Origin: a virus
Length of the DNA stretch: 64,000 nucleotides
IMG/VR virus record: IMGVR_UViG_3300032240_000412
Coordinates: 32,423-96,422 of that record
Reading direction: 5' to 3' (one strand)
Part shown: positions 10,501 to 21,097 of the stretch, piece by piece
Layout: each line of letters begins with the position of its first letter
How positions within the stretch are numbered: position 1 is the first letter of the stretch
Program-made: the position numbers and the translations under genes
The notes under the pieces: generated by a model
The model's input: only the letters and a program-made list of their open reading frames with translations
The model's database searches: none
What the model was told of the DNA's origin: nothing

Positions 10501-13500
10501 ACCAAGGCAACTAATGCATTAACCATTGTTGGGCCAGTTCCTGGTCCAAGCAATTTACGAGATATTGATATTCGTGGTTCCAGCGGCAGTATTTTACAGC
10601 ACTCTAGCAGTATGTTATATCAATCGTTGTTTGTTACCAACAACGATACAAACCTGTTTAACAGCTTAGAGTACGCTGAAAAAGAATACAATAAATTTAA
10701 AAACAAATTTTTAGAATTATCAGTAAAAAACAACTACGATACCACAAATGCCGGCAAGACAGTTGACGCAATCTTGACAGAAATAAACAAGGTCAAAAAC
10801 GCTAGCTATCCGTGGTACTACAGCGACATGGTACCATACGGTGACAACTTTAAGGTAGCAAGACCAACCTATACAATCTACGACAACGGTATTACAGAAA
10901 TTGAAATTAGCAGTATTTTTAACAATTATGTTTCCAGTAATAAAGCCTTGTTGGTTTATTATACCAGTCAGGCTGTTTCTGGCAAAGCCGCGTTCCAGGC
11001 AGGAAGTAATGTTATCGCAGTTGACATTACTTCGTTGTCAAATTACTCACAATTAGCAATACCTACTTATACTCAACGTGCATACATTGGTACTGTTATT
11101 AGTGGTGATGGTATTCCACCTGGTACAACAATTATAGGTGTTGACGTCAATACTTTTACGATAATATTATCTAATCCGGTCACTACAACGGGTGTATTTA
11201 AAATTACTACTACTCCAACCACAAGGCTGTTGGTATTGGGAAATGATTATATATTTAATCAGACTCGTCCTACTATTGTGTTGGACCCCAAGTTTTATTC
11301 ATTGATTGGAGACATGATAGATGTAGTTGAATATACCAGCACAGATGGTAATTACATTCCAGAAACTCCTACTAAATTAGGATTATACCCTAAATTTACT
11401 CCTGGTATTTTCCTAGATGAAACATACCAAACTCCTGTAAAGGTAATTCAAGGTCATGACGGCTCGCTAACTCCAGCATTTGGAGATTTCCGTGACGAAC
11501 TACTGCTAGAATTAGAAACTCGAATCTATAATAATATCAAATTACCATATAGAAGCGACCTATTCAATATTTCAGAATTAACGCCAGGTAAATTCAGAGC
11601 CACTGACTACACGCTAAAAGAATACAATCAAGTATTGACAAGATCATTTTTGCGTTGGGTAGGCGAACAACAAATTGACTTCACTAGCAATAACACATTC
11701 GATGGTGGTAATCCGTGGACTTGGAACTATAGCAAGACCACAGACAGTATAAACGGTGAAAGATTGCCTGGATTCTGGAGGGGTATATTTAAATATTTCT
11801 ACGACACAGATCGTCCGCATACACATCCTTGGGAAATGTTTGGTTTCAGTGAACAACCAGCTTGGTGGTTATATCGTTACGGTGAAGCGCCATACACAGG
11901 AAAAAATTCCCAACTGTGGGAAGATGTGGAAACTGGATTTATTGCAGACCCTGCAAATCCTCGCTACGATATAAAGTTTGCACGTCCGGGCATTTACAAA
12001 AGTATTCATAAAAGCATAAATTTTCTACCGGTTGACGAATTTGGTATTCTAAGACCACCTTCTGGTTTTATATCTGCTGACACAACTGGATTTAATGCCG
12101 GCGGCAGTTTTGCAATTGGCGACTGCGGCCCAGTTGAAGCGGCCTGGCGTCGTAGCAGTAGCTATCCGTATGCAGTACAACGCACAATGGCACTGTTAAA
12201 ACCTGCGGCGTATTTTGGTAAATTAATTAACGTCAACAAATACAGTAATAATAATCCAGTTGGCCAGTTCTTGTTAACAAACACTAATCAACGTATCAAA
12301 TCAACAGACGTAGCAATCAACGGAGAAACAGTCAATGGAACTATCTCTCGAACAGCAGGATACATTAATTATATTTCTGATTATCTAAAAAGTCGCGGCA
12401 TTGATCCATACAACAATACCGGTGTTGGAGTTAGTTTGCGTAACTATCTAGATAATATCACAATTCAGCTTGGATATAAAGTTGGTGGATTCACTGACAA
12501 GAAACTACTAAAAACATTGGCAGAACACAGCAGTCCGAGCAGTACAAACACAAGTATTATTATACCCGACGACAACTATAAGATTATTTTAAACAAATCA
12601 ACGCCAATTAAAAAGTTTGTTTATAGCGCAGTGATAGTTCAAATATCTGAAACAGGATACACAGTCAGCGGGTACAACAGTAAATTTCCGTATTTTACAA
12701 TCATACCAAGTATCACCAATGGCAATGCATATACAATCACTCAGTTGAATGAGTCGGGCATTATCTATAGAGATTATCAGAACTTAAAATTAACAGTTCC
12801 GTATGGCTACGAGTTTAAGACTCGTCAACAGGTTGTTGACTTTTTAGTAAGCTACGGTAGATACTTGACCAGCCAAGGTATAAACTTTGATGACTTTGAT
12901 CCAGAGTTACAACAACGTCCAGACTTTGTTCTAAGCGCAAACGAATTCTTGGCCTGGAGCCAGCAGGGATGGAAAAAAGACAATCTAATTGTTCTTAGCC
13001 CAATTAATAATACTTTGAGTTTAATCACCCGAGATTCTGTTGTTGATGCTATTGATAACTCATTGAACGGTAGTAGACTATTAGACCAACAATTTGGAGT
13101 TATTCGCACAAGCGACTTGTCGGTGGTCAGAGATGACACTAATTTTAGTGTAACAAGCATAAACAAAACACCAATTTGTTTGGCAGAACTAGATTTAGTG
13201 CAGTACGAACACGTACTGTTATTTGATAATACTACAGTGTTCAACGATGTTATCTATTCTCCAGCATTGGGAAATAGACAGTCTCGTCTAAGGCTTGTGG
13301 GATCCAAAACTGCCGACTGGACAGGTAAATTGGCACCACCGGGATTTATTTACAGTAGTGATAAATTCCAAACATGGCAAGTTGGCAGAGACTATCGCAA
13401 AGGCGAACTGGTAGAGTACAAAAATAATTACTATGTTGCATTGGATGATGTAACCGCGACTGACAGATTTAAAGCAACTGAATGGAAATCGTTAGACAAA

Positions 13501-16500
13501 GCGCAAATCAAGTCTGGCTTATTACCTAATTTTGCTACTAATGCTCAACAGTTTGAAAGCTTCTACGATGCCGACGAAAGACCTGTTAGCAGTAGCCTGA
13601 ATAAATTTGGTAGCGGACTAGTAGGGTTCCGTGCAAGAAATTATCTAAGTGATCTAAACATTGATGAAGGAACACAATTAAAATTCTATCAAGGTTTATT
13701 GAAACAAAAAGGTACCAAAAATAGTATTGACGCACTAACAACAGCAACCTTTAGCAATATGCAAGGTGCACTGGATCTCTACGAAGAATGGGCAATACGG
13801 GTTGGCGAATTTGGTGCACTTGACACTAATCAATATTTTGAAGTCAATATAACGCCCGACGTAAGTCAAAAACTTGTTTGGCTCAACAACGATCCTAATC
13901 AAATACAAAAAGATACAGTCATTGTTACAAACGAAACACTGAATAAAAAATCTAATTTGTATCAACCTACATTTTCTAAAAACAGAGATAGAAGTACCTA
14001 TTATCAAGACGATATTGCTACTGCTGGCTTTGTGAATCTGGCCGACATTGATGACACTATTTTTAATCTACAAAATTATAAAAACCTAGATTCTGTTTTG
14101 AGCAAGATGGGATCTGGATATAAAATTTGGACAGCCAAAGACTTTAGTGGAAATTGGAACGTATACCGCGTCAGTGAAACAAATAACTATGTTTCGTCAC
14201 TGAGTTATGCATTAGACAATTTAATGGAATTTGAAACAGTTGCTCCGCATGGACTGACTGTAGGAGAAGTAATTGCTGTTAAAAATCTTGATACAGCATT
14301 TAATGGAGTATACCGAGTAAGTCATGTAACAGACCTAACTCACTTCAATGTATTAACTACAACCGAGCAGGCCAAACAACTTTCTCAATCTGCAATTAAT
14401 GGCAATGGCACATTGTTAAAAATGGAATCAATGAGATTCTCAAACTTGAACGATATCAAAGACTACATCCCAATGAACGGTTGGAAAGCCAAAGATAAGA
14501 TCTGGGTTGAAAATGCAACATCAACAGGCGAGTGGGGAGTGTTTAATAAAACTACTAGTTTCTTGTATAATACCAGTATTGCCAAACGTCGAAGCGACTA
14601 TATCCCACAAGGCAACGAAAACTTTGGTTATGCAGTAGCACTGAATTCTGACAATTCGTTAATGTTTGTTGGTGAACCGGGTAACGCATCTGGCACTGTT
14701 CGTGTTTATTCTAGATCCAAGTCCGGCGACTATGCTTATGCAACAGTATTGTTGCCATCAATTCACGACTTTACTTACTCCGCTACACTAACTCCAAGTT
14801 TGGCTGAGTCTGAAAAATACGGTGCCGCAGTTGCACTAGGACACCTAGTAGGAGTAGTAGGCATTCCAGCGGCCAGCCGAGGCGGTATCCCTGGTATTGG
14901 TGCAGTTGAGATCTATCAACAGGTAGCGGCCAATGTGCTGGCATTGAAACAGACCATTGTTCCTCCAAACTATCGCGGGGACACTAACTATGTGGAATTT
15001 GGTTGGAGTGTGGCAGTCAGTCAAGACGACCGTTGGATATATGTTGGAGCACCTGGCGACAATGCAGTACACTGCTATGGTCTACAGTACGCTGAGGCAA
15101 AAACTGACACACTAGATGTTAATCCCAATCAATCAGTATATACTCTACCTTTTACTCCAGCCAACCCTGACAGTATTACTATCATTAGCAGTCGTCGAGC
15201 ATTGGTTATTAACAATGATTATACATTGAGTGGTAATCGAATCACATTCTTGGTTACTACCTATACAGATACGCTGGTTATTATTCAAAACAGCTACTTT
15301 GCTTATGTAGATTCATTGAAATTAGATGATAACAATTACCAATATAGTCCAACTGACAGATTTGGTCATGTTGTAAAATGCAATGCAGACGGCACTAAGA
15401 TTTTAGTTACTGCGCCTGGAAGAAATGTTTTTAAATCAACCGGCGACGGACTACGTCCTGGTCAAATTGAAAACTCCGACACAGCAGTTGGAGCAGGGCA
15501 AGTCTTTACATTTGATCGTAGTGTTGAAAAATTTGTTGCCAATGGCAAAACAAATGCATTTACACCACGTTATGCAATCCCAACAATTTATTCTGTTAAA
15601 AAGAACGGAGTTACACAACAGGCCGGATTGCAAAATGATTACTACATTGGCAACGGCACAGTATTCTTTTTGAAAACACCCGACAGCGGCGATGTAATTG
15701 AAATTGATACCAATAACTTCAATTTGATTGATGCTATTAGTGCTCCCGAGATCACTCCGTACGCAGAGTTTGGATCAAGTGCAGACATTACAAAAACTGG
15801 AGATAGAATTGTAGTTGGCGCACCTTACTACTCTGAAGGTGCATATAGAAGTGGACTAGCACATACCTATTACGACAGAACAAAAGTTAATGTTATCAAT
15901 GGAATGGTACCTAACCCAGTTTCCTTAGTTGATAGCTCACTTAAAATCAATGGAGCATTTGTTAACTTTCCAATTGGTGCAGATGCATCACGCATGACAA
16001 CATTGATTAATCAAGCACGTATCCCAGGCGTTGTTGCCGCCTTGGTCAATAGAGCTATAACTGTCAACGATTATACTGTTACCAGCAATCACGTCAAAAC
16101 ATCCCCAAGCGCACAGCTTGTTGGCACCTTTGCTAACTTTATACAAATTACCTCAGTATCAGCGTTGGAAGTGTTGCCCGACACCGGTGATGCAATGACT
16201 TGGATAGGTCTACAGTCACATCAATTTGAAAATACACTACTGAAACCTTATACCAGCCAAGAACAAGAGTTCTTTGGAACAGCAGTGGCCATTGCAGAAG
16301 AAACAAATCAAATTTTAGTAAGCAGTGAAGGCGCAACCAATTATTTTGTTGGCAAGTATGATACAGGATTCACTGTTGATCAAGGATCTACAACATTCTT
16401 TGATAGCATAAAAAATAGCGGATCAGTATATTCATACGACTACCTAGAGAATTATAATACCTACTCTGGAGACTATGTGTTTGGCCAACAGCTGATTCCA

Positions 16501-19500
16501 ACAGATCTAATGCCAAATGTGGAATTTGGTAAGAGTGTTGTGGCCAACAAAGGCATGATAATTGTTGGCGCACCAAACGATAGTACCAACGTTGTCAATG
16601 GCGGTATACTGCATAAATTTATTAATTTAGACAACACTAGCAGTTGGCAAAAGATTAGAAGCGAAGAGTCGATAGTCGATGTAAGTAATATTGTTAAGTT
16701 GTTTACATACAAGAACTCAACACAAAAGATACAGTCGTACCTTGACTATATTGATCCTATTAGCGGAAAAATCTTAGGTGTAGCAGAACAAGACCTAGAC
16801 TTTAAAACAGTATTTGACCCAGCGTCTTATAATATTACAACTCGCACAGATGTATCAAATAATGCAGAATACTATTGGACTACCAACTACGTTGGCAAGC
16901 TATGGTGGAATTTGGATTTAATCAAGTATATTGACTATCGACAAGGTGAGTTATTGTACAGAGCGCAAAACTGGGCAAGACCGTTTCCTGGTTCAACAAT
17001 ACAAATTAACGAATGGGTACAGTCAGATGTGCTACCAAGCAAATGGGTATCGAGCGGAAAAGACGGTATTCCATTACATGCCGATGACAGCGCATACGTA
17101 CAAGATGTTTATGTAGATCGTACCACAGGAGTAATTACAACCAAATATTATTTCTGGGTATCTAATAGAACCACTGTGGCAACCGGTAGCAATAAAATTA
17201 ATAGTGCATCCGCGGTTCAAAGTTTAATTGAATCTCCAAGAACACAAGGCATTAATTATGCGGCGTTCTTACGCAACGATGCGTTTAAATTATTTGGTTT
17301 AGAAAATACCACAGACACAGACATTATTCTGCACGTTGACTATTCAATTCAGAATACTGAAAATTTAATTCACACTGAATATAATTTGGTGCAAGAAGGC
17401 AATCCACTGAGTGCTATTCCTCCTAAGATTTATTCCAAGATGGTTGACAGTATCACTGGATTCGATGAGGCAGGCCGAGTAGTACCAGACCCAACATTGT
17501 TGGCGTCAGACAAAATTGGTACAAGTATTCGCCCAAGGCAGACACTAATCAAAGACAATATTGCGGCAACAGAAAACTTTATTAGATATATTAATTCTGT
17601 GTTTATTAAAAATCCAATAGTTGAAAGATTTGATATTGGGCAATTCTTGTCAGAAGAACCTGTGCCAATGGCACCGATTACAGACGATCGTGGATTATTG
17701 GTTGGTGAATGGCACAAACAAGTTGCAGTATACGAGGATTTGAGTTACCTTGACTTAGCTACAATTCCCTACAGTGGTAATCAAATACGAGTACTAGTAA
17801 CAACAGTGACAGCACAAGACAATCTATGGGCAATATATTCATACGATTCGGATACTGCATCTTGGAACTTGTATAGAATACAAGCATACAAAACACCATT
17901 GACATGGGAGTACGCAGATTGGTACGATTCAACGTACAATCCTACTGTGCAACCCACGCATGTTGTTGCAACATACAAAGACGTTAAAACAATCAAAGTG
18001 TCAGTCAATGATACTATTAAAGTAAACAACGACGGCAAAGGTAAGTTTGTTATCTATCGTGTTAACTCTGACTATCGACTTGATCTAGTAGGATACGAAA
18101 ATGCTACTATACAACTTGGATCTTTGTTTTACGATATTGCTACAGCTAAAACAGGATTTGATGGCGCAAACTTTGATACATTACGGTTTGATCACAATAC
18201 CAGTGTTGAGTTGCGTAATATCATGAAAGGTATTCAAGATAATATATTTGTTGGATATCTAGCAAATGAATTTAGTAATTTATTCTTTGTATTGGTCAAT
18301 TATATTTTAAGCGAACAAAACAGCGTTGACTGGATATTTAAAACCAGCTTTATTAGTGTAGTTCATAAACTAAGAAAACTAGCACAATATCCTAGTTATA
18401 TCAGCGATAATCAAACTTACTACGAAGATTACATTAACGAAGTTAAGCCGTATAGAACAAAAATTAGAGAATATCTGTTGAACTACAGCGGAACAGACGT
18501 AGTACCAAACGATATAACTGACTACGATCCTTTGGTAAAATATAATTTTAACACTGGACATTTTTACAAACCAGAGTTGCCAACGGGAGTAGCAGAAGCC
18601 GCAAAATTCAGTATTGCGGAACTACAAATTGCTAAAGCTGGCACAGGATATTCATCAGAACCAGTGATTACAATATCTGCTCCAGGCGGACTTGGTAAGC
18701 AAGCAAAAGCTCGCGTGGTCATTGACTATGTGACAGGAAAGATTATTGATACCATCATAATAGATGCAGGATCAGGATACACTACCACTCCAGTGGTCAC
18801 TGTGGATGGTAATGGTTCGGGTGCAATACTGTATGCCCAATTGGGAAATAGCCCAGTTCGTAGTATGCTGACACATATCAAGTTTGACAGAATTTCTTAT
18901 AACAGCCCAGTCAAACGTTGGCCAGGCACAGGAGAGACTACCACATACCATAATGGAGATATTGTAAGTGCAGAAGGAACTGCTTATCAAGCATACAGTA
19001 CTGTTACAGTTAGCAACAAAGTCTTTAATCCGTCGTTGTTTACCAAAGTTGACGCCAGCACGTTTACAAATGCCAATGACCGAATAACTTCATACTATTA
19101 TAGTTCATTGGGACAACCCGATTTGGATCTAAAACGTTTGGTCTCTGGCGTTGACTACCCTGGTAACTATATCACCGGCTTGAAGTTCTTAGAAAACAAA
19201 GGTGAAATTGAAGTCAACCTTAGTGTCAGATCAGACTCTGTATCTGGTTCCAGAAACTTTGAGTGGTGGGCAGGCAATGCCACAATTACCAATGTTAGTT
19301 TTACAGCAGACGGTACTCAAGCACCAAACTTGCCAACTAAAACATATGGCTCTGGTGACTTGACATTGGTTGCTACACCTAATTTAGGGTATAGAAATCA
19401 AGTTGTGTGGGCGCCATTGACTGGTTATCTTAAAGACCAAGTAGTACGTTTTGAAGGCAAGTACTATACTGCTCGACCTAAATATCCTCCTTATGTTAGT

Positions 19501-20358
19501 CTCTACACAGATAACACCTGTACTACATTCTCTCAGTGTGCAGACGAATTTGTTGAGATATCTTTGTATCCAAATGCTGGAAGCTATCTAGTTGACAGCA
19601 TCAGTAATACTGGTATCACTTTGTTGAACGCCAGCATTAACCAACAGCTAGTTGGTACCAGTCAGACTGATGGTCCTGGATATTTCTTAAAATTAGTCTA
19701 CAATATTCCAGCACCGTATCTAGATCAAGAAGATACTTATATTGATGGTGCTAAGTTCACCGATGGAGAACCAGAAGTAACAGACGTTATTCTAGATGGT
19801 GGCAAGTTTTACGATACCTATAGCAGTCATGCACCAGAAGAACTAATTCCGGGAGTCACATACGACTCGTTGGTGATGAAGGTGTTTACACAAACGCAAA
19901 ACGAAATTCGTTTAACAACCGGTATTGTGATTCCGGCTGGTACATTGCTGGGCTATGTACAAACAATTGACCATGCTGGAAACTTTAAGTTTACTAGAAT
20001 TCGACAATCTAACACTACAACACTAGCGCAAGATTTAAATGCGTTAGATACCAGTATGGTTGTGACTGATGCCACTGTGTTGCCAAATCCGGATACAGTA
20101 TCAGGTAGACCGGGCATAGTATGTGTCAATGGCGAAATTATCAAGTATTTGGAATTAGACAGAGAAACCAATACAATATCACGTTTAATTCGTGGTGCTA
20201 ACAAAACAGGCTGGCAAACAACTGTTACAGCTGGTACAGTAATTACTGATATTGGTGATAATAGACTACTGTTAGATGATAAAAATCTATTTTGGTCAGC
20301 TTTCCAATTGCAGTCTGATCCGGATCCCAGTTATGATCCAGGAACAGCACACATATGA
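7549..20358 (+). CDS. Giant baseplate/tail structural protein (gp7 position)
   Basis: A single uninterrupted frame of 4269 residues, a fifth of the window. The N-terminus (FLPEIFRSNANTKFLNATLD, then FINFSQYYWLPYGP) resembles large structural proteins encoded after gp6 in marine myoviruses. Residues ~2355-3010 hold about six FG-GAP-like blades (FGYAVALNSDNSLMFVGEPG, FGWSVAVSQDDRWIYVGAPG, FGSSADITKTGDRIVVGAPY, FGKSVVANKGMIIVGAPN), so an integrin-type beta-propeller is likely. Residues ~3697-3770 contain two GxGYxxxPxVT motifs. The position matches T4 gene 7, whose product (about 1000 residues) is the large wedge protein. A Shine-Dalgarno CAGGA lies 8 bases before ATG. The structural role is well supported by context; gp7 homology is inferred. 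Confidence 0.8.
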   Translation: MAAVKTINFLPEIFRSNANTKFLNATLDQLVSEPSLDKINGYVGRQFSPTYKTSDNYIIEPSARRQVYQLEPTVVVNDPNGTPQFLGTYIDLLQKLEYYGAYTGNQDRLFAQENYSFNPLIDFDKFINFSQYYWLPYGPNLVSVSAAPETVLGGGTVTATDLMYSRTEKGFTVSYNNSSSQENPTLYLERGITYTFNPMTTGTEFWIQTEPGLSGTKKTQPGVSTRDVLGVNNNGATNQAITFTVPLATAQDQYVKMAVAQPLPGKNVTFACELAFSQIHNQLLSQINLIGGISGNTTTNKNNIDGKFLVFLPVNATTQVYSPDGLFDYDPEGYDGFKFDGGRAVPPGVLSAYQVFDPWAIPGAFDKYRFGEDNIGFDEGLRPDVQPGDGAAVDPQQRYGIWRISATPTSDGLDTLIQLSYAGDINFNNKVYITSGLYSGFEFYKDSSGLLSKVPAITAPLDTFYYQDGMSEMLAGQIKIIDPLSISLDVEEKILGQTAYTSPNGIEFTNGMLIQFDSTVTPAKYTNGLFYVEGVGTGIVLSNYNDLATPDSGVLTASASYDASAFDVTGYDAAAGTGGALDYITINRSSIDGNAWSRSNRWFHIDVIKKTAEYNKTVPLLDQVKRANRPIIEFNPHVQLFNHGRQFKSPVQILTTTVTDAFNQIENKPIGTELDGTPLDAGLRIIFANNVDKIYRNKIFVIKQKEIAGLKTIHLVQDSDSEILEGHQVLVTAGANIGMAFYYNGTDWIESQKKYGVNQAPLFDMFDQDGNSFADANIYYGSTFTGTKIFSYGVGSGTVDYNLGFPLKYRNFNQIGDIVFDNNYDIDSFTYLVQNVTVPVKINSGYAKINNGLDKFVYSNNWYTNTYPSRQYQVITNFYTDTRYFEVDINPMSATMMMGGGHTKVFVNNKYIGANFTETNVKRIKTIVINDNVTLSPGDKIDILIHSLDVSKMGYYQIPDNLDYNAQNQNFSELTLGQMRNHISTKATNALTIVGPVPGPSNLRDIDIRGSSGSILQHSSSMLYQSLFVTNNDTNLFNSLEYAEKEYNKFKNKFLELSVKNNYDTTNAGKTVDAILTEINKVKNASYPWYYSDMVPYGDNFKVARPTYTIYDNGITEIEISSIFNNYVSSNKALLVYYTSQAVSGKAAFQAGSNVIAVDITSLSNYSQLAIPTYTQRAYIGTVISGDGIPPGTTIIGVDVNTFTIILSNPVTTTGVFKITTTPTTRLLVLGNDYIFNQTRPTIVLDPKFYSLIGDMIDVVEYTSTDGNYIPETPTKLGLYPKFTPGIFLDETYQTPVKVIQGHDGSLTPAFGDFRDELLLELETRIYNNIKLPYRSDLFNISELTPGKFRATDYTLKEYNQVLTRSFLRWVGEQQIDFTSNNTFDGGNPWTWNYSKTTDSINGERLPGFWRGIFKYFYDTDRPHTHPWEMFGFSEQPAWWLYRYGEAPYTGKNSQLWEDVETGFIADPANPRYDIKFARPGIYKSIHKSINFLPVDEFGILRPPSGFISADTTGFNAGGSFAIGDCGPVEAAWRRSSSYPYAVQRTMALLKPAAYFGKLINVNKYSNNNPVGQFLLTNTNQRIKSTDVAINGETVNGTISRTAGYINYISDYLKSRGIDPYNNTGVGVSLRNYLDNITIQLGYKVGGFTDKKLLKTLAEHSSPSSTNTSIIIPDDNYKIILNKSTPIKKFVYSAVIVQISETGYTVSGYNSKFPYFTIIPSITNGNAYTITQLNESGIIYRDYQNLKLTVPYGYEFKTRQQVVDFLVSYGRYLTSQGINFDDFDPELQQRPDFVLSANEFLAWSQQGWKKDNLIVLSPINNTLSLITRDSVVDAIDNSLNGSRLLDQQFGVIRTSDLSVVRDDTNFSVTSINKTPICLAELDLVQYEHVLLFDNTTVFNDVIYSPALGNRQSRLRLVGSKTADWTGKLAPPGFIYSSDKFQTWQVGRDYRKGELVEYKNNYYVALDDVTATDRFKATEWKSLDKAQIKSGLLPNFATNAQQFESFYDADERPVSSSLNKFGSGLVGFRARNYLSDLNIDEGTQLKFYQGLLKQKGTKNSIDALTTATFSNMQGALDLYEEWAIRVGEFGALDTNQYFEVNITPDVSQKLVWLNNDPNQIQKDTVIVTNETLNKKSNLYQPTFSKNRDRSTYYQDDIATAGFVNLADIDDTIFNLQNYKNLDSVLSKMGSGYKIWTAKDFSGNWNVYRVSETNNYVSSLSYALDNLMEFETVAPHGLTVGEVIAVKNLDTAFNGVYRVSHVTDLTHFNVLTTTEQAKQLSQSAINGNGTLLKMESMRFSNLNDIKDYIPMNGWKAKDKIWVENATSTGEWGVFNKTTSFLYNTSIAKRRSDYIPQGNENFGYAVALNSDNSLMFVGEPGNASGTVRVYSRSKSGDYAYATVLLPSIHDFTYSATLTPSLAESEKYGAAVALGHLVGVVGIPAASRGGIPGIGAVEIYQQVAANVLALKQTIVPPNYRGDTNYVEFGWSVAVSQDDRWIYVGAPGDNAVHCYGLQYAEAKTDTLDVNPNQSVYTLPFTPANPDSITIISSRRALVINNDYTLSGNRITFLVTTYTDTLVIIQNSYFAYVDSLKLDDNNYQYSPTDRFGHVVKCNADGTKILVTAPGRNVFKSTGDGLRPGQIENSDTAVGAGQVFTFDRSVEKFVANGKTNAFTPRYAIPTIYSVKKNGVTQQAGLQNDYYIGNGTVFFLKTPDSGDVIEIDTNNFNLIDAISAPEITPYAEFGSSADITKTGDRIVVGAPYYSEGAYRSGLAHTYYDRTKVNVINGMVPNPVSLVDSSLKINGAFVNFPIGADASRMTTLINQARIPGVVAALVNRAITVNDYTVTSNHVKTSPSAQLVGTFANFIQITSVSALEVLPDTGDAMTWIGLQSHQFENTLLKPYTSQEQEFFGTAVAIAEETNQILVSSEGATNYFVGKYDTGFTVDQGSTTFFDSIKNSGSVYSYDYLENYNTYSGDYVFGQQLIPTDLMPNVEFGKSVVANKGMIIVGAPNDSTNVVNGGILHKFINLDNTSSWQKIRSEESIVDVSNIVKLFTYKNSTQKIQSYLDYIDPISGKILGVAEQDLDFKTVFDPASYNITTRTDVSNNAEYYWTTNYVGKLWWNLDLIKYIDYRQGELLYRAQNWARPFPGSTIQINEWVQSDVLPSKWVSSGKDGIPLHADDSAYVQDVYVDRTTGVITTKYYFWVSNRTTVATGSNKINSASAVQSLIESPRTQGINYAAFLRNDAFKLFGLENTTDTDIILHVDYSIQNTENLIHTEYNLVQEGNPLSAIPPKIYSKMVDSITGFDEAGRVVPDPTLLASDKIGTSIRPRQTLIKDNIAATENFIRYINSVFIKNPIVERFDIGQFLSEEPVPMAPITDDRGLLVGEWHKQVAVYEDLSYLDLATIPYSGNQIRVLVTTVTAQDNLWAIYSYDSDTASWNLYRIQAYKTPLTWEYADWYDSTYNPTVQPTHVVATYKDVKTIKVSVNDTIKVNNDGKGKFVIYRVNSDYRLDLVGYENATIQLGSLFYDIATAKTGFDGANFDTLRFDHNTSVELRNIMKGIQDNIFVGYLANEFSNLFFVLVNYILSEQNSVDWIFKTSFISVVHKLRKLAQYPSYISDNQTYYEDYINEVKPYRTKIREYLLNYSGTDVVPNDITDYDPLVKYNFNTGHFYKPELPTGVAEAAKFSIAELQIAKAGTGYSSEPVITISAPGGLGKQAKARVVIDYVTGKIIDTIIIDAGSGYTTTPVVTVDGNGSGAILYAQLGNSPVRSMLTHIKFDRISYNSPVKRWPGTGETTTYHNGDIVSAEGTAYQAYSTVTVSNKVFNPSLFTKVDASTFTNANDRITSYYYSSLGQPDLDLKRLVSGVDYPGNYITGLKFLENKGEIEVNLSVRSDSVSGSRNFEWWAGNATITNVSFTADGTQAPNLPTKTYGSGDLTLVATPNLGYRNQVVWAPLTGYLKDQVVRFEGKYYTARPKYPPYVSLYTDNTCTTFSQCADEFVEISLYPNAGSYLVDSISNTGITLLNASINQQLVGTSQTDGPGYFLKLVYNIPAPYLDQEDTYIDGAKFTDGEPEVTDVILDGGKFYDTYSSHAPEELIPGVTYDSLVMKVFTQTQNEIRLTTGIVIPAGTLLGYVQTIDHAGNFKFTRIRQSNTTTLAQDLNALDTSMVVTDATVLPNPDTVSGRPGIVCVNGEIIKYLELDRETNTISRLIRGANKTGWQTTVTAGTVITDIGDNRLLLDDKNLFWSAFQLQSDPDPSYDPGTAHI

Positions 20359-20378
20359 TCCTGAGGGGGTAAATTCGT

Positions 20379-20386
20379 GATAAATA
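20379..20386 (+). promoter_or_regulatory. T4-type late promoter (GATAAATA)
   Basis: GATAAATA fits NATAAATA. It overlaps the GTG at 20377, the longest possible start of the next gene. If it is used, transcription starts near 20392, so translation must begin at the in-frame ATG at 20419. Confidence 0.6.
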
Positions 20387-20418
20387 ACCATATAGATAAT
20401 AAAGAGCTCGAACCCGAA

Positions 20419-21093
20419 ATGACCAACGAAAATACACCTATAAAAAAGAAACCAGACGAAATGCCTGGTATCTATGTACGTGGACACATTAAAATATTTG
20501 ACCCAGAAAACGGCGAAGTATTTGTTGATAAAACTAATGCGATCCACTACGAAAACATTTCAGAAGCTATTGCCCAAACTTTGTCAAATAAAGGTACAAA
20601 CTTTATCGCTGAAATGGTATTTGGCAACGGTGGAACCAACGTTGACCCTACAGGGGTTATTAACTATTTGCCGTCAAATACGTCAACACAGAACGCTGAC
20701 TTGTACAGTCCAGTATTTTTTAAAAACGTAGACGACACTAGTACATTAAACGTTGACCCAGCAAGAAATAAAATGACAATTAATCACACTCCTGGTCAGC
20801 TATACTCTGACATTGTTGTTAGTTGTCTGTTGGACTACGGTGAACCAAACGTAAATAGCCCTGGTAACCTTTTGGGCGTTAATCAGTCTGCATTTGACAG
20901 CAGTGTTTACAATAACGGCGGCTTTGTATTTGACGAGTTGGGACTCAAAGGATTTAGCGCCGCAGGACAAGGTATGGGCAAATTGCTAACCCATGTGGTT
21001 TTTCACCCGGTGCAAAAATCACTAAATCGACTAATTCAAATTGATTATACTGTAAGAATTCAAACACTAACTAACCTTAGTGCAATAGGATAA
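20419..21093 (+). CDS. Virion structural protein, gp8-position
   Basis: A product of 224 residues from the ATG at 20419 (238 from the upstream GTG at 20377). Features include GIYVRGHIKIFDPENGEVFV and a C-terminus ending IQIDYTVRIQTL. It resembles conserved structural proteins encoded between the large wedge gene and tail fibres in marine T4-like phages; I cannot name a fold. I prefer the 20419 ATG because a late promoter motif overlaps the GTG, although a good GAGGGG Shine-Dalgarno precedes that GTG. The next gene starts 4 bases after its stop. Confidence 0.65.
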   Translation: MTNENTPIKKKPDEMPGIYVRGHIKIFDPENGEVFVDKTNAIHYENISEAIAQTLSNKGTNFIAEMVFGNGGTNVDPTGVINYLPSNTSTQNADLYSPVFFKNVDDTSTLNVDPARNKMTINHTPGQLYSDIVVSCLLDYGEPNVNSPGNLLGVNQSAFDSSVYNNGGFVFDELGLKGFSAAGQGMGKLLTHVVFHPVQKSLNRLIQIDYTVRIQTLTNLSAIG

Positions 21094-21097
21094 TAAA

